Source: Diphasiastrum complanatum
Lineage: Eukaryota > Streptophyta > Lycopodiopsida > Lycopodiales > Lycopodiaceae
Direction of reading: 5' to 3'
Length of the DNA stretch: 64,000 nucleotides
NCBI GenBank assembly: GCA_029204225.1
Contig: CM055095.1
Coordinates: 26,976,161-27,040,160, forward strand
The notes under the pieces were generated by a model that searched no databases, had not been told where the DNA came from, and saw nothing but the letters and a program-made list of their open reading frames with translations. The translations under genes were made by a program, and so were the position numbers. Shown here one piece after another: positions 11,364 through 23,880 of the stretch (position 1 is its first letter; each line of letters begins with the position of its first letter).

Positions 11364-11822
11364 TATTGAGAAGAAAATGAAGATATGTACAATGGGAAAT
11401 GGCCTCCTTATACAGTTGAGGAGAGAGGGACATCTTGGCTCTCATTGGCCTATTTACAATGGCATCCTAGCCCTTCAAACTAATTGAACTTCAATCTAAT
11501 GGTTCATTAGGAAAAGGGCCAAACTCACATGATTCATGTGAGTTTGAGAGATTCCCTTTTAACTTAGAACCTTATGAACTTGACTTTGGGCTTTTTAATT
11601 AATGTATTCTAACTAAGGCCCCAAGTCTTTTATTCAAGTTCTACCTAACCATTTTGCGTGCTCATTGGGTTGGGCTTACACACGCAGGACGCCAGTGCCC
11701 TCACACTTATTATTCTAACTGTACATTGCACTGTGACGGGGCCCACTAAGTAAGGGTTGGACAACAGTATTTCAAGTGGTGGGACCCACTTGTTCATTAT
11801 TGTGCAGGAAATACCCACAACA
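10982..11822 (-). repeat. LTR of the gag-only element (left copy)
   Basis: 841 bp. It contains a near-perfect GA tract at about 11,267-11,360. It matches 15130-16049 outside the GA tracts, whose lengths explain most of the size difference. Confidence 0.88.
11267..11360. repeat. GA microsatellite in LTR
   Basis: Uninterrupted AG dinucleotides over about 94 bp. Frames through it encode only Ser-Leu or Arg-Glu repeats and are not genes. Confidence 0.97.
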
Positions 11823-12000
11823 GGGTCCACGGCCCACAGTAGTGCCAGTCCCTTGGCACTAGGCTACAACTGTCGTGAAGGGGTGCTGTTGTTGGTTCTT
11901 TTATTGCTGGGACATGGGTGCTTCAGAAAAAGCGTGGATAAAATTCGCTTATGTAAAACCTGAGGCTTTATTGGATGATGGCGATAAGCAAGAACTTGGA

Positions 12001-13821
12001 CTTGCCAGATTTTCAATAATACCCATAAGGGTCTGGTGGCCATTTTGGATAACCTTGTTCATTGACAATTGGGTAGTCGAGGTATGCCATCTGAGGATCC
12101 TCATAGATCGGCATAACTGGTCCCAATGTCATGGACTCCCCCAAATCACGTGTTTGCTTGATTATCTTGTCTGTCCAAGTATTCGAAGTATGCATCAGCC
12201 TGACGACTTTCCTCAGCAGTCAATATCATAGATTTAGGACAAGGCTTTGTCATTGTAGGTTCTGGTTTTTGTTGTACAATTGGCCATTTTGGGCTTGGAT
12301 TCCCTGGATTTGGCCGTCTAAGCAATGTGATATCCTGATGTAGCTTTGTGGTGGCCAGATGTTGAGTGGAACATTTCGACTGTGGTTGGGTCTTGCTTAT
12401 GATTGGCGTTGAAATCAGAGGACAGTCTCCCACCTTAGTCTTTTCTTTCTCAATGAATGCTCTCTTGAAGGTGGTACAGATGGATCGTTGTGTTGACCTA
12501 TAGTCAGTTTGCCTTCAAGTTGCGTGGTTGACATGAGGCCCCTTTGTAATTCATCCACCAGAAGTTGTGGCAACATTTGTTTAATGAGGCTTGGTAGAAT
12601 CTACTAGATTGCATTTGTTGCCAATTTCTTGACTTCTTCTGCTACCCTTGGTTGGCTAGATTTTACCCACTCTGTCTTCTGTGGTGTTGGTGATTCATGT
12701 GTGGCCGTGTCAACTTGTTTCTGGATCTTTCTCTCGTTCCTTCCACCCGCATCTGCTTCGTAACCAGGTGGCACTAGAAGTTTGCATTTGTAGTGCAGCT
12801 TCTCGGTTGGTGGATTTGCATGGTCATACATAGGTTGTCGATTCAAGCAAGTAGGAGTCATAACTGCTTTTCTTGGATCTCTTAGTGGACAATCACGACA
12901 TGGGTGATTGATGCCGCATTGTTCACACCAAGTATAGAAGGAGGACAGATCATTTCAGTGTGGGCATTTTGATCTACGATGTTTATCTCCACATCCGAAA
13001 CACCGTACCATGTGTAAGATTCCATCACCTCTCAATTGATGCGTGTACACCGGTATTAGGTCTCCTTTGATCCCTTCCAAGAAATATAGTGGTGAGCCAG
13101 TTTGAACTTCCCCTGCCTGGGATAATCCGCTCGCTGATATAACCAATACTTCCACCGAACCTTGCCTAGCCACTAGAGAATATTCTGAAAGTCCTGAGAC
13201 CGATCCATTTTCTTTGGAGGAGCGATCTGATGGCAAGCTAGATGGCATAGATGAGAATTTTGTTGATTGATTTCCACTCTCCAGAATTCTCTTATTGGAT
13301 TGATTTCGTAATCTCAGATTCTGAACTGGACATTGAGGTGTTGGATGTTTTCCAAAACAATAATGGCACTGGTCCAGTGGTCGAATCTTCTGATTGGCAA
13401 TTTGTGGTTCTGGGAGGTAATCAGATTGACTGCACATCTCATCGATGTCACTGACAACTTGCATCTGATCGTTCGTGTTGCTAGTACTTTGGCTAGCGTT
13501 GTCTGTGGCATCTTGTGGATTAGATGCTCTATCATCCTTGATTGTTTGAATGTTGGATATGGGCTGTGATGGTGTATGCAAGATCTGTGCTTCTGCAATA
13601 GCGGCTACCTTACAGAGTTCGTTTGGATTGGTATATGATGTAAAAGATGACATACAAATCTTGATCTTGTGTGGTAATCTGGCATAGAAAAATGCCATTT
13701 TGTGGTGACTAGGAAGACCGGAATTCCAATCTCCCGCCATCTTGACAAATCGTGCAGTGTAGCCCTTGAGAGTTTCTCCGGAAAGCATCGAGATTTGGGC
13801 AAGCTGCTCATACATTGCCAT
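12001..13821 (-). pseudogene. Gag-like polyprotein with three zinc-knuckle-like motifs
   Basis: The longest open part runs 13821-12955 (288 codons). One stop then separates it from a further open frame, 12861-12604, and C-terminal pieces reach about 12,000. The N-terminal part (LSGETLKGYTARFVKMAG, then LPHKIKICM) resembles the second half of a gypsy-type Retrotrans_gag domain. Three cysteine/histidine clusters follow: CHYCFGKHPTPQC, CFGCGDKHRRSKC and CEQCGINHPCRDC. A serine/asparagine-rich linker lies between the first two. Upstream of 13,821 no convincing in-frame extension was found, so the N-terminal half of the gag domain may be lost. Its role would be particle assembly and RNA binding. 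It is the only coding region of its element. Copia gags in this window are unrelated to it. Confidence 0.7.
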
Positions 13822-15104
13822 GGCCTGTTGTGTACAAGATGAAGATGATATAGAGTGGTGTGGTGATGTACGAGAGAGAGATTGGGGGATGCAGTTTTTG
13901 AAATGTGTATGAGGGAATTGATGATGAGGAGATGGAAGAGGAAAAGAAAAGCAGAAATATTCCTTTGTCTAGAACATTCACGGTTTGGGCAAGGGTAGAT
14001 TTTATAAATAAATTCAATTATGCCCTTCCAGCGAAAGTCTTATGACGAGGGATGATAATTGGAAAAGTGTTTATGTAGGTTTTTTGGCAAAGGGTTAGTT
14101 TTGCTTCAAAAAACTACTTTTCGACACTTCTCCACAAGTTTATAGAAGGATTTTTCAATACCAGCTATAACTCTCTTTAGACTTGGTGGTTTTGGGAGGA
14201 GTCTATCAAAGACAAAGTCACTCACCAAAGAGGCTTGGGCTAAAATTATTATGATATTTTTTTTAGAAAAGGGCCTTCGACAGTAGTATTTTTATTTTTT
14301 ATAGAAAAATAAACCCTTGCAGATTTCTCTGTGTCCTGGTCTCAACGAGATGGAACTTCAGAGGCCTCTACAAAAGTTTGTTGTTTTTTTTTTTTTGTTG
14401 ACAACAAACCCTTGCAGATTTCTCTGTGTCCTGGTCTTAGTGAGGCTAAGATGGAACTTCGGAGGCCTTTACAAAAGTTTGTTGTTTGTTGTTTTTTTTT
14501 TTTTTGACAACAAACCCTTGCAGATTTCTCTGTGTCCTGGTCTTAGTGAGACTAAGATGGAACTTCAAAGGCCTTTACAAAAGTTTGTTGTTTGTTTGTT
14601 TTTTTTTTTTTTTAGCGATGCCGTAAAAAATGAAAAGTAACCGATAGGATGTGAGGAGACTCGAAGGGAAAAAAAACTTGTTTGAGAAAGAAACGTAAAA
14701 GAGAGTTAAAGAACCGTGAAAAAGAAAAGCTTAAAAAATACTTAGGTAACTTATGAGAAGGGAGGGGAAACTTAAAAAAATAAAATGATTAGAAAACAGA
14801 AACGAGTACTTTGAAAAAAGGAAGGAGAAGGGAAAAGCTTGAAATAAGTGAACTAAAGTCATAATAGTGGGCAATTTGGAAAAAACCTTAATAAAAAATT
14901 AACTACACAATATATGGCCTAAAAAATTAAAATTACTACTTAAAAAACAAAACTAATCCCTTGAGAGCTTGGGTTTTTTGTAATGGAAATGGAAGATTCT
15001 GGAGAATGGGAAAAAGAGGAGGTGAGGGAGAGGAAGCAGAAAAGAGTGGAGAGAGGAGTGAAGAAATAGAGAGTTTGAAAGACAGCTATGCGGTGAGCAA
15101 CGTT
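13822..15104 (-). other. Non-coding leader of the gag-only element
   Basis: Long untranslated region between the primer-binding site and gag. Holds the poly-T-linked tandem repeat at 14,311-14,615 and purine-rich sequence at 14,640-14,860. No ORF with a recognised domain. Confidence 0.5.
14311..14615. repeat. Three tandem ~100-bp units joined by poly-T runs
   Basis: Units start with AAACCCTTGCAGATTTCTCT at 14,311, 14,406 and 14,512. Each ends in 'caaaagtttgttg' plus a T run of 12-16 bases and, for the first two, 'gacaac'. Differences between units are few. Confidence 0.85.
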
Positions 15105-15128
15105 GGCGCTCCTCGACGACGACGCCAA
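15105..15128 (-). other. Candidate primer-binding site of the gag-only element
   Basis: On the minus strand, directly after the LTR end ctaca and two bases, the sequence ttggcgtcgtcgtcgagg starts. It resembles gypsy-type sites beginning tggcgccg; it is not the iMet type used by the other elements here. Confidence 0.5.
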
Positions 15129-15239
15129 TTGTAGTCGGTTGTAGTATAAGGGTCCGTTCACTGGGAGCCGCCCCTACACACCTGCATAGCAAGAGAGAAA
15201 GAAGGGAGATATAGAAAGGAGATAGAGAGGTAGAGAGAG

Positions 15240-15245
<6 letters not shown>

Positions 15246-15324
<79 letters not shown>

Positions 15325-15330
15325 AGAGAG
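15246..15330. repeat. GA microsatellite in LTR
   Basis: About 85 bp of GA with one interruption, at a place where the left LTR has only a short interrupted purine run. Confidence 0.97.
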
Positions 15331-15480
15331 TAGAGAGTTCCCCAAGGATGGTTGGGGCCATGGGGGCTCGAGCGCCTACCCATAGCTATGCACCATTCAC
15401 CCTTGGAGAGAGAGGGAGAGAGAGCCTAAGTTGAGAAAGGCCTTGGGGGCTCGAGCGCCTACCCAAAGCCATTCTATCCC

Positions 15481-15590
<110 letters not shown>

Positions 15591-16049
15591 TATTGAGAAG
15601 AAAATGAAGATATGTACAATGGGAAATGGCCTCTTTATATAGTTGAGGAGAGAGGGCCATCTTCGCTCTCATTGGCCTATTTACAATGGCATCCTAGCCC
15701 TTCAAACTAATTGAACTTCAATCTAATGGTTCATTAGGAAAAGGGCCAAACTCACATGATTCATGTGAGTTCGAGAGATTCCCTTTTAACTTAGAACCTT
15801 ATGAACTTGACTTTGGGCTTTTTAATTAATGTATTCTAACTAAGGCCCCAAGTCTTTTATTCAAGTTCTACCTAACCATTTTGCGTTCTCATTGGATTGG
15901 GCTTACACACGCAGGACGCCAGTGCCCTCACACTTATTATTCTAACTGTACATTGCACTGTGGCGGGGCCCACTAGGTAAGGCTTGGCCAACAGTATTTC
16001 AAGTGGTGGGACCCACTTGTTCATTATTGTGCAAGAAATACCCACAACA

Positions 16050-17184
16050 AGGAGCTATGGGAGATCGTGACAGGTGAAGAGACAAGGCCATTGATTGAAG
16101 AAGATCAACGTGCATTTGACCGGAGAAAATGAAAAGCACAAAATGTCATCAACTTATCAGTTAGAGATGCAATTATTCCCTACATTTCGGATTCAGAAGG
16201 ACCAAAAGAAGCATGGGATACGTTGAAGGCATTGTTTGAGACCATGAACACATCTCGAGTGCTATTCCTTAAGACGAAGCTGCACACATTGCGGATGGAT
16301 GATGGTGCAACTATTGCTGATCACCTACTGAAGATCAAAGAGATTCATGACCAATTAGCAGCAGTTGGAGAGTGAGTACATGATTGTGAGATTGGGGAGA
16401 TCATGACAGGTGAAGAGACAAGGCCATTGATTGAAGAAGATCAACATGCATTTGACAGGAGAAAACACAAAGCACAGAATGTCACCGACTTATCAGTTAG
16501 AGATGCAATTATTCCCTACATTTTGGATTCAGAAGGACCAAAAGAAGCATGGGATACGTTGAAGGCATTGTTTGAGACCACAAACACATCTCGAGTGCTA
16601 TTCCTGAAGATGAAGCTGCACACATTGCGGATGGATGATGGTGCAACTATTGCTGATCACCTACTGAAGATCAAAGAGATTCGTGACCAATTAGCAGCAG
16701 TTGGAGAGCAAGTACAGGATCATGAAATTGTGCAGTTGACATTGAATAGTTTGAGTGACTCACATTAGATGTTTGTGACAAGTATAGCCACATGGGAAAA
16801 TCTTCCAACCTATGAAGAGTTAGGTGGATTGCTTTTGCAGGAAGAACAACGTCAAGATAACTTGAGTCATCGCAACAGGAGATTTGATCAAGCTCTTGCA
16901 GTCATGGGACATGGTGGTAGATTTGATCGTGGAAGACACCAATCAAGAGGTGGAAACTCAAATCATGGATCATTCCAACAATTTCAAGAACAATCCAATG
17001 ATGGCCCAAATTGAGGCAATTGGAATCAAGGCCTAGGTCAAGGACGCGGCTATTCCAGGCAAAATAAACCTGGAAATTGTAGGTATTGCAACAAACCTGG
17101 CCATTGGGAGCGTGAATGCTTCAAGAAACAGAAGGAGATGGAACAAAGAAAAGACAAAGAGCAAGTGGGAAATCACCTGAAGGT
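16050..17184 (+). pseudogene. Copia gag, rest of the gene after the nested insertion
   Basis: Gag resumes with LWEIVTGEETRPLIEED, then DAIIPYILDSEGPKEAWDTLK and the UBN2-type region. A 336-bp piece is present twice in tandem; the first copy has a stop, the second is open (16403-16768). After a stop at 16,766 the frame goes on (ENLPTYEELGGLLLQEE), through an Arg/Gly/Asn-rich part, to a CCHC knuckle (CRYCNKPGHWEREC, about 17,079-17,120). Further stops lie at about 17,012. It belongs to the element 9794-20698. Confidence 0.85.
16061..16732 (+). repeat. 336-bp tandem duplication within gag
   Basis: Unit 1, 16061-16396, and unit 2, 16397-16732, each start GAGATC(G/A)TGACAGGTGAAGAG and stay aligned throughout with scattered substitutions. 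The length is a multiple of three, so the duplication itself kept the frame. Confidence 0.9.
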
Positions 17185-17190
17185 GATCAT

Positions 17191-17192
<2 letters not shown>

Positions 17193-17231
<39 letters not shown>
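17193..17231. repeat. CT microsatellite between gag and protease
   Basis: About 39 bp of CT within the gag-protease linker, after the zinc knuckle. Gag and the protease frame lie in different frames on either side. Confidence 0.95.
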
Positions 17232-17235
<4 letters not shown>

Positions 17236-20200
17236 GTGGAAATTTATGTCTATTATCATATGATGATGATCAATATGAAGATGATACAGGTGAGAGCTCA
17301 AAATTGTTCATTACAGCATTAATGACAAGTGATGAAATCAAGGATACTTGGTACATTGATAGTGGTGCATCCAAGCACATGACTTCAAGGAAAGAGTGGT
17401 TTTCAGAACTCATGGAAACTCACAATGGTGATGAAGTTGGACAAGCCGATGATAGTGAAGTTGGAGTGGTACCAGTGAAGTTAGCCAGCAGGAAGACAAA
17501 GCGAATAAGCAACGTGCAATATGTACCTGGCTTAGCTAACAATCTACTATCTGTTGGGATGATGGCTGATCAACAACTCAAGGTTGAGTTTGACAGTGAC
17601 AAATGTCTTGTCAAAGACATCAAGAATCACTACAAAGTGATTGCTACAGGAGCTAGAGTCAAGAGGAATTGACTCTACAAATTGAATGCGAGATCTTTTG
17701 CTCAAGCTATGGTAAGCACGGTTGATAGTCAAAGTGATCTTTTGCATCAACTATGAGGTCATATTAGTGCTCAAAGTTTACAGATTCTCAAAAGAGATAA
17801 TCTAGTTATAGGATTGCCTGATATTTCTTTTGAAGGAAAAATTTGTGAAGGTTGCATTTTGGGAAAACAACATAGAGAGAGGTTTCCCAGAAGTGGAGCA
17901 AGGAGAGCCAGTGGCATCCTAGATCTTGTCCATAGTGATCTATGTGGACCTATGCAGACTAGATCTCTTAGTGGCTACTAATACTTTATCACCTTCATTG
18001 ATGATTATAGCAGATGCATTTGGATTTATTTCATAAGCAAGAAATAAGATGCTTTTGCTAAATTCAAGGAATTCAAGGCATTACTTGAAAAGCAAACAGG
18101 ATGTTGCATCAAAACCTGAGATTTGATGGAGGTGACGAGTATTTTTTGACAGAATTTATTGATTTTTGCAAAGATCAAGGGATCAAGAGGCAGACTATAA
18201 CACCTTACTCACCACAACAAAATGGAGTTGCAGAATGAAAGAACAGATCTATTGTTGAGATGGCCAGGGCGATGCTCAAAAGCAAGGGTCTGCCAAATAC
18301 CTTTTGGGCAGAAGCTTGTAGCACAGCTGCGCACATCTTGAATCGGTGTCCTACAAAATCTGTGGAAGGTAAGACACCTCATGAAGCTGTTATTGGAAAG
18401 AAACCTAATATTTCTCATTTGAGAGTATTTGGTTGTGATACTTATGCTCATATTCCTGATGAGAAACAAAGGAAATTGGATGCAAAAGCTATCAAGTGTA
18501 TTTTCCTTGGATATGATGAGAAGGCCAAGGCATACAGGATGTATGACATGAATGCACAAAATCTTGCAATTTTTAGGGATGCTACGTTTGACGAGATGGG
18601 CCAAGGCAAACAATATGAAGTAATCACTGAACCTTTTGATGAGGGAGCGAAAGTACAGGTCATGAAGGAAGTGGATTTTGATATAGAAGATCCATTGGAC
18701 AAAGGCAAGCCTGATGCTGAAATTCCCAAGAGAGTACCTAAATGGTACTTATTAGTCATAGATAGTGTACAAAAGGGAGATACTCCCGAATCTAGTGAGC
18801 AGGGAGAGCTTAGAAGATCAAGTAGAAATCGAAAACCTCCTGCAAGATTACAAATGAATCTAGCCCTAATGGGGTCCATCTTAACGGCTCAAGAACCTAA
18901 AACTTTCAACGAAGCAAAGGAACACAAGGAGTGGCGTGCAACTATGGAAACAGAAATGGAGGCTATATCAAAGAACAAAACGTGGGACTTGGTTGAGCTA
19001 CCTGATGGTAAGATGCCTATCACATGTAAGTTGATCTACAAGATGAAGTATGGAGCGGATGGGCAAATCAACAAGTACAAGGCACAGTTAGTTACAAGAG
19101 GTTTTGAGTAGCAGGAAGGTATAGACTTTGAGGAGACCTTCGCACCTGTAGCCAAAATGGTAACTATTCGTTCTATCATTGCAATTTCTGCTTTCTATGG
19201 TTGGAAAATCCAGCAAATGGACGTCAAATCTACTTTTCTTAATGGAGTATTGGATGAAGAGGTATATTTAGAGCAACCTCAAGGGTTTGTTGAGCCAAGA
19301 AGAGATCATTTGGTTTGTAAACTCAACAAAGCCATATATGGATTGAAGCAAGAACCACGAGCATGGTACTCTTGCATTGAACTTCAAGCAAAGGGGAATG
19401 GTAAAGAGTGATGCTGATCCTAATCTTTACATTCTAAGGCAAGATTCAGATATAGTGTTCATTGTGTTGTACGTAGATGATTTGATTATTACAGGAAGTA
19501 ATGAGATGTTAATTAATGAAATCAAATCAAATCTTTCCAATGCTTTTGACATGAGTGATCTAGGATTGATGCACCACTTTCTTGGCATTGAAGTATGGCA
19601 AAACGAAGACATGGTCTTTCTTACACAAAGCAAATATGCACAAGATTTGCTTTATAAGTTCAATATGCAGAATTGTAAGCCCTTGAGTACACCTATGGAT
19701 GTCAACATGAAGCTTACTGCATATGATGAATCTGAGAAAGTGGATGCTTATTTGTATAGACAGCTGGTGGGTAGTTTGATTTATTTGACACACACACGAC
19801 CTAATATTTCTTATGTTGTTGATGTTGTTAGTCAATTTATGCAAGATCCTAGTCAAACACATTGGAAGTCTGCTAAACGTATTCTTATATACATTCGAGG
19901 GACATTGAATTTTGGTTTGAATATGATCAGCTTGAAGCGCCAATGTTGGTAGGTTATACAGATGCCGATTGGGCAGGTAATATTGACGACAGAAGATCTA
20001 CCAGTGGTCATACATTCACTTATGGTACAACTGCAATTTCATGGAGCAGCAAAAAGCAACCTACAGTAGTTTTATCATCAACGAAAGCTGAATATCGAGC
20101 ACTCAGCAATGCTACACAAGAAGCGGTATGGTTACAAAGATTGCTTGTGGATTTAGGTCAACCACAAGTGGATGCGACGACTATATCTTGCGACAATCAA

Positions 20201-20437
20201 AGCTGCATTCACCTTGCCAAAAATCCAGTTTTACATGCTCGAACTAAGCACATCAAAATACACTATCATTTTATTCGAGAGAAAATTCTTGATGGAGCCA
20301 TTGATCTTGTTTTTTGTAAATCTGAAGATCAAATGGCAGATGTTTTTACTAAGTCATTAGGTAGATGTAAATATGAGAGGTTTCGTACTCTACTAGGAAT
20401 AGAAGAATGTAATTTTATCATTGAGGGAGAGTGTTAG
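17232..20437 (+). pseudogene. Copia pol: protease, integrase, RT, RNase H
   Basis: Protease active-site motif DSGASKHMT at about 17,359; pre-integrase zinc-binding region 17,700-17,900; integrase core with VHSDLCGPM (about 17,931), FDGGDEY and NGVAE; integrase C-terminal region (18260-18560); RVT_2 (WDLVELPDG, MDVKSTFLNG, then YVDD at about 19,470); RNase H ([40 protein letters not shown]) ending 20,437. The first integrase catalytic Asp and YVDD are kept. Stops (for example 17,670, 17,754, 18,238, 19,109) and frameshifts (about 18,115, 19,400 and 19,940) break it. It ends just before the polypurine tract. Confidence 0.92.
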
Positions 20438-20698
20438 AAATCAATGAGAAACTTCATTGTTATGGTTTACGATGTACATTAATGTTGACAGCTTTTACCA
20501 ACTGTAATTAGCCATAGGCTAGTCTATTAGTCTATTCGTAGGTTTTCTCTCTCTATCAGGGTTTAGGGTTTATATGTACAGTTTATATTCAATATGAGGT
20601 TAGTGAGATAGAGTGATATTGCATGTTCTTCTTCTGTCTCCCTACCTGGTGATTGTCTTTATGGTGAATGCCTGATGTTGCAATTCTGATTGTTGACA
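20432..20698 (+). repeat. 3' LTR of the copia element
   Basis: 267 bp, TGTTAGAAATC...TTGTTGACA, preceded by the purine run gagggagag. The last pol codons overlap its first bases. Confidence 0.92.
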
Positions 20699-21258
20699 CT
20701 CCAAGATCTTGACCAAATTGGGATGCACATCTAGTTTTGTCTACAAGATAGAAATCATCAATTTCGGCATACTAGAATTGCATAAATCACTAAGATCTTA
20801 TCATAAGCATACAAAAATAGTAAGTTATTGTCCCTATCCATACAACAATAGTACAATACTTTCCTTCACACATGTGGAAGCAAGATCAATCATAAAATCA
20901 ACATTCTACACATAGAAAACCAAGATATCAAGAGAAATACACATGAGATGGACATAGAACCAAAAGAGATGAATTCTTTACATAAAAAGAGAATACAATG
21001 ATATGTTCTCCATGCTGCTACTGCTATTTATAGCTTCTCAAATTTCATTTGACCACTTGTCCTAAATGGTAATTTCTTGGTACCTCACCAAATGACCTAG
21101 AAATTCTAGTCTAGATGCAATGTATGGAAATTAGCCAATTAGAATGGGTCTAAAATCAACCTCATCCATTTATCTCTTGCCAAAAATAGTAAAAACACTA
21201 TTTAGGCCTTTATTGACAAATATGAACCTATCTCTAAGTTGAGATTTCATGTTGTACA
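20699..21258 (-). repeat. Right piece of an LTR interrupted by the copia element
   Basis: Aligns with about 165-740 of the solo LTR at 139-790 (shared blocks: GGATGCACATCTA, TCCATACAACAA, GAGATGGACATAGAA). At 21,258 it stops about 50 bp short of the LTR end and joins a minus-strand copia RNase H fragment. The missing end points to a deletion at this junction. Confidence 0.7.
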
Positions 21259-23880
21259 AAGTTTTGAATGTACTAGATGACAATGAGATTGTAGCTTGTT
21301 TTTTCGACATCCAAGAGATAGCTCCATCACCTATGAAAATGGCATGTGCACTTATGAATTTTTATCCATTTGGTCTCTAGCAAAGTCCGAATCTAAAAAT
21401 CCATACAAGTTAGGTGATGATCCTCCATAAACAATGCCAAAATCTCTAGTTCCCAAGATGTATCTCAATACCCTCTTGCCTAGTTTCCAATACTCCACAC
21501 TAGGATCATGCATGAATTGGCTTAATATACCAACACAATAACTAAGATCCGGTCTTGTGATGGTTAGATATGAGAGTGAACCAACTAGCTTCCTATAGAG
21601 AATAATGTCCTTGAAGGATCTTTCATTACCTCCTATAGTGACCTTTACATTAGACTCCATTGGTATATCACAAGACTTTGCATCTACCATATGAAACCTT
21701 TTTAGAATAGAATTATCATACTTCTCTTGACAAATGAAAGTCAATTGAGAATTTCTAAATACTTCTATTCCTATTCCCAAGATACAATGCAAAAAACCAA
21801 GATCAAGCACATCAAACTATTTTTTTAATGCCATCTTGATATCATCAATACCTTGTTTGTTGTCTCCACTCAAAATGATATCATAAACATAGATTAGAAG
21901 AATGGTTACATCATTTCAGACAAATCTATAGTAAAATGAAGGATCATAACTCACTCATCTTGAAATTTTGAGAAAGTAGACAAGTGTCAAGCTTAGCTTA
22001 CCAACTCCTTGGTGCTTGCTTAAGACCATACAAACTCTTTTGTAGAAAACACACATGATTAGGCTTGCCCTCGGGTTGCTCCATAAACACCTCCTCCTCA
22101 AGATCACCATTCAATAATGCATTTGTAATATCCAATTGCCGTAGATCCCATCCAAAAAGTGTAGCAAGTGAAATAATGACTTGAATGCTTACCATTTTTG
22201 CCGCGGGTGCAAAGGTCTCATCATAGTCAATTCCATACTCTTGTGCGTATCCTTTTGCCACCAACCTTGCTTTGTACTTGTTGATTGATCCATCTTGGTT
22301 TGTCTTAACTTTGAGGATCCACTTGCATCCAATAGCCTTCTTGTCCTTTGGAAGTTCCACCAATCTCCATGTGTAATTCTTCATAAGAGATTGATACTCA
22401 AGATCCATTGCTTGGATCCACTCCTTTTGTCTTGCTTCATCTACACATGTAGGTCCATCAAAAGAGGTTAGGAAAGCTTAATTTGTACCACCAACAACTT
22501 GCTTAGCTTTATCATCATAATGAGTCTCAAAGGTTGTTGCCTTTGCCTTGATGTCCTCCTTGGCTTTTGAATTGAAGTAGAATCTTCAACATCAACATCG
22601 CAAGTATCATAAAAAATGTCATAATCAAGAATGTTAGATCCAACATCCACACCACCACTTGAAGACACCTTTGAAAAGTTTCCCTCATTAAAAATGACAT
22701 GTTTTTCAATGAGCACATTCTTAGTTGAAGGAATATAAACTTTGTAAGCCTTGCTACCTTTTCTTGAAGATGGATACTCCTTTGTCCTATCATCAAGAGT
22801 GATGCTGATATAACAAATACATTCAAAAGTTTTGAAAAACTTGACACTCAGCTTTCTATCAAACAACATCTCAAAGGGGTTTTTCCATCCAATACCACAC
22901 TCGGCCATCTATTGCATAGAAACTTAGCACACAACAAAGCTTGATACCAAAAGGATTTAGGAAGATTTGCACCTAACCTCATGGATTTGGCACCTTCACA
23001 TAAGATTCTATTCTTCCTCTCGTCCACTCTATTATTTTGTGGTGTCCTTGGGCTTGTGTATTCCCTCTTGATCCCATTTCCATCACAAACTGCCTTGAAC
23101 TTAGTAGAAATGTACCCACCACCATTGTCACTCCTCAAGCACTTGATCTTGGTAGAAAACTAAACCTCCCTTGAAATCTTGAACTTGACAAAGACATCAA
23201 ACACCTCATCTTTGCTTTTTAGTAGACCAACAAAATCTACTACAATCGTCAATAAAAGTCACATACATTTTAGCACCTCCATTGCTAATTGTAGTGACAC
23301 CATAAATATCCAAATGCACAAGTTAAAAAGGCTTACTTGGCCTTGATGTATGTGTCTTGTAAGGTAACCTATGTGACTTTGATAAAGCACATTGCTGAGA
23401 AATATAATTCAAACTTGTTAAAGAAATTGGAAGACCAAACACAATTTGCCTCTTTGCCATCACCTCCATTGACTTGTACTTGAGATGCCCCAATCTCTTG
23501 TGCCATACCTCTTGCATTGACAATTGCTCCTTTTCCATATATCCAACTTAGTTAGAAACAACACAATCATCAAGTTTGAACAACTGACATTGCCTCTTCT
23601 CTTTTGGAATCAATTCATCATCCTCCTTGATCAAACAAGCATCACCATCAAACTCCACGTTGAATCCCTTATCAAGCATTTGACTCACACTAAGAAGATT
23701 CTTAGTGATAGATGGAATGAACAAAACATCCTTCAAATTCATATTCCTATTAGTAGAGAAGGAAATAGGAATTGTGCCAATCCCTTTGATTGCACACTCA
23801 CCATCATTGGCCGTGTAGATCACCTTCTTGTCACCTTCAAATGCCATCAATGATGAATAAAACTCCTCATGATATGTCAT
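21259..23880 (-). pseudogene. Copia pol: protease flank, integrase, RT, part of RNase H
   Basis: Minus strand from the right: protease flank (GIGTIPISFS, KDVLFIPSITKNLLSVSQ), pre-integrase (WHKRLGHLKYKSM), integrase core (MRSDNGGGY, with Gly for the usual Glu, then DERKNR), the linker, RVT_2 (GCKWILKVKTNQDG, QLDITNALLNGDLEEEV), RT end (YRKLVGSLSYLTITRPDLSY) and the start of RNase H (FLDSDFA), cut at about 21,259. The YVDD motif near 21,880 reads YVYD, so a catalytic Asp is lost. Many shifts. It is downstream of its own gag at 23,881-24,780. Confidence 0.88.

Noticed and set aside
11167..11445. ORF of mostly Ser-Leu repeats (also at 14,953-15,383, 15,397-15,672 and 50,567-50,944)
   Set aside because: They are translations of GA/CT microsatellites in all frames, inside LTRs or intergenic sequence, without any conserved flank.
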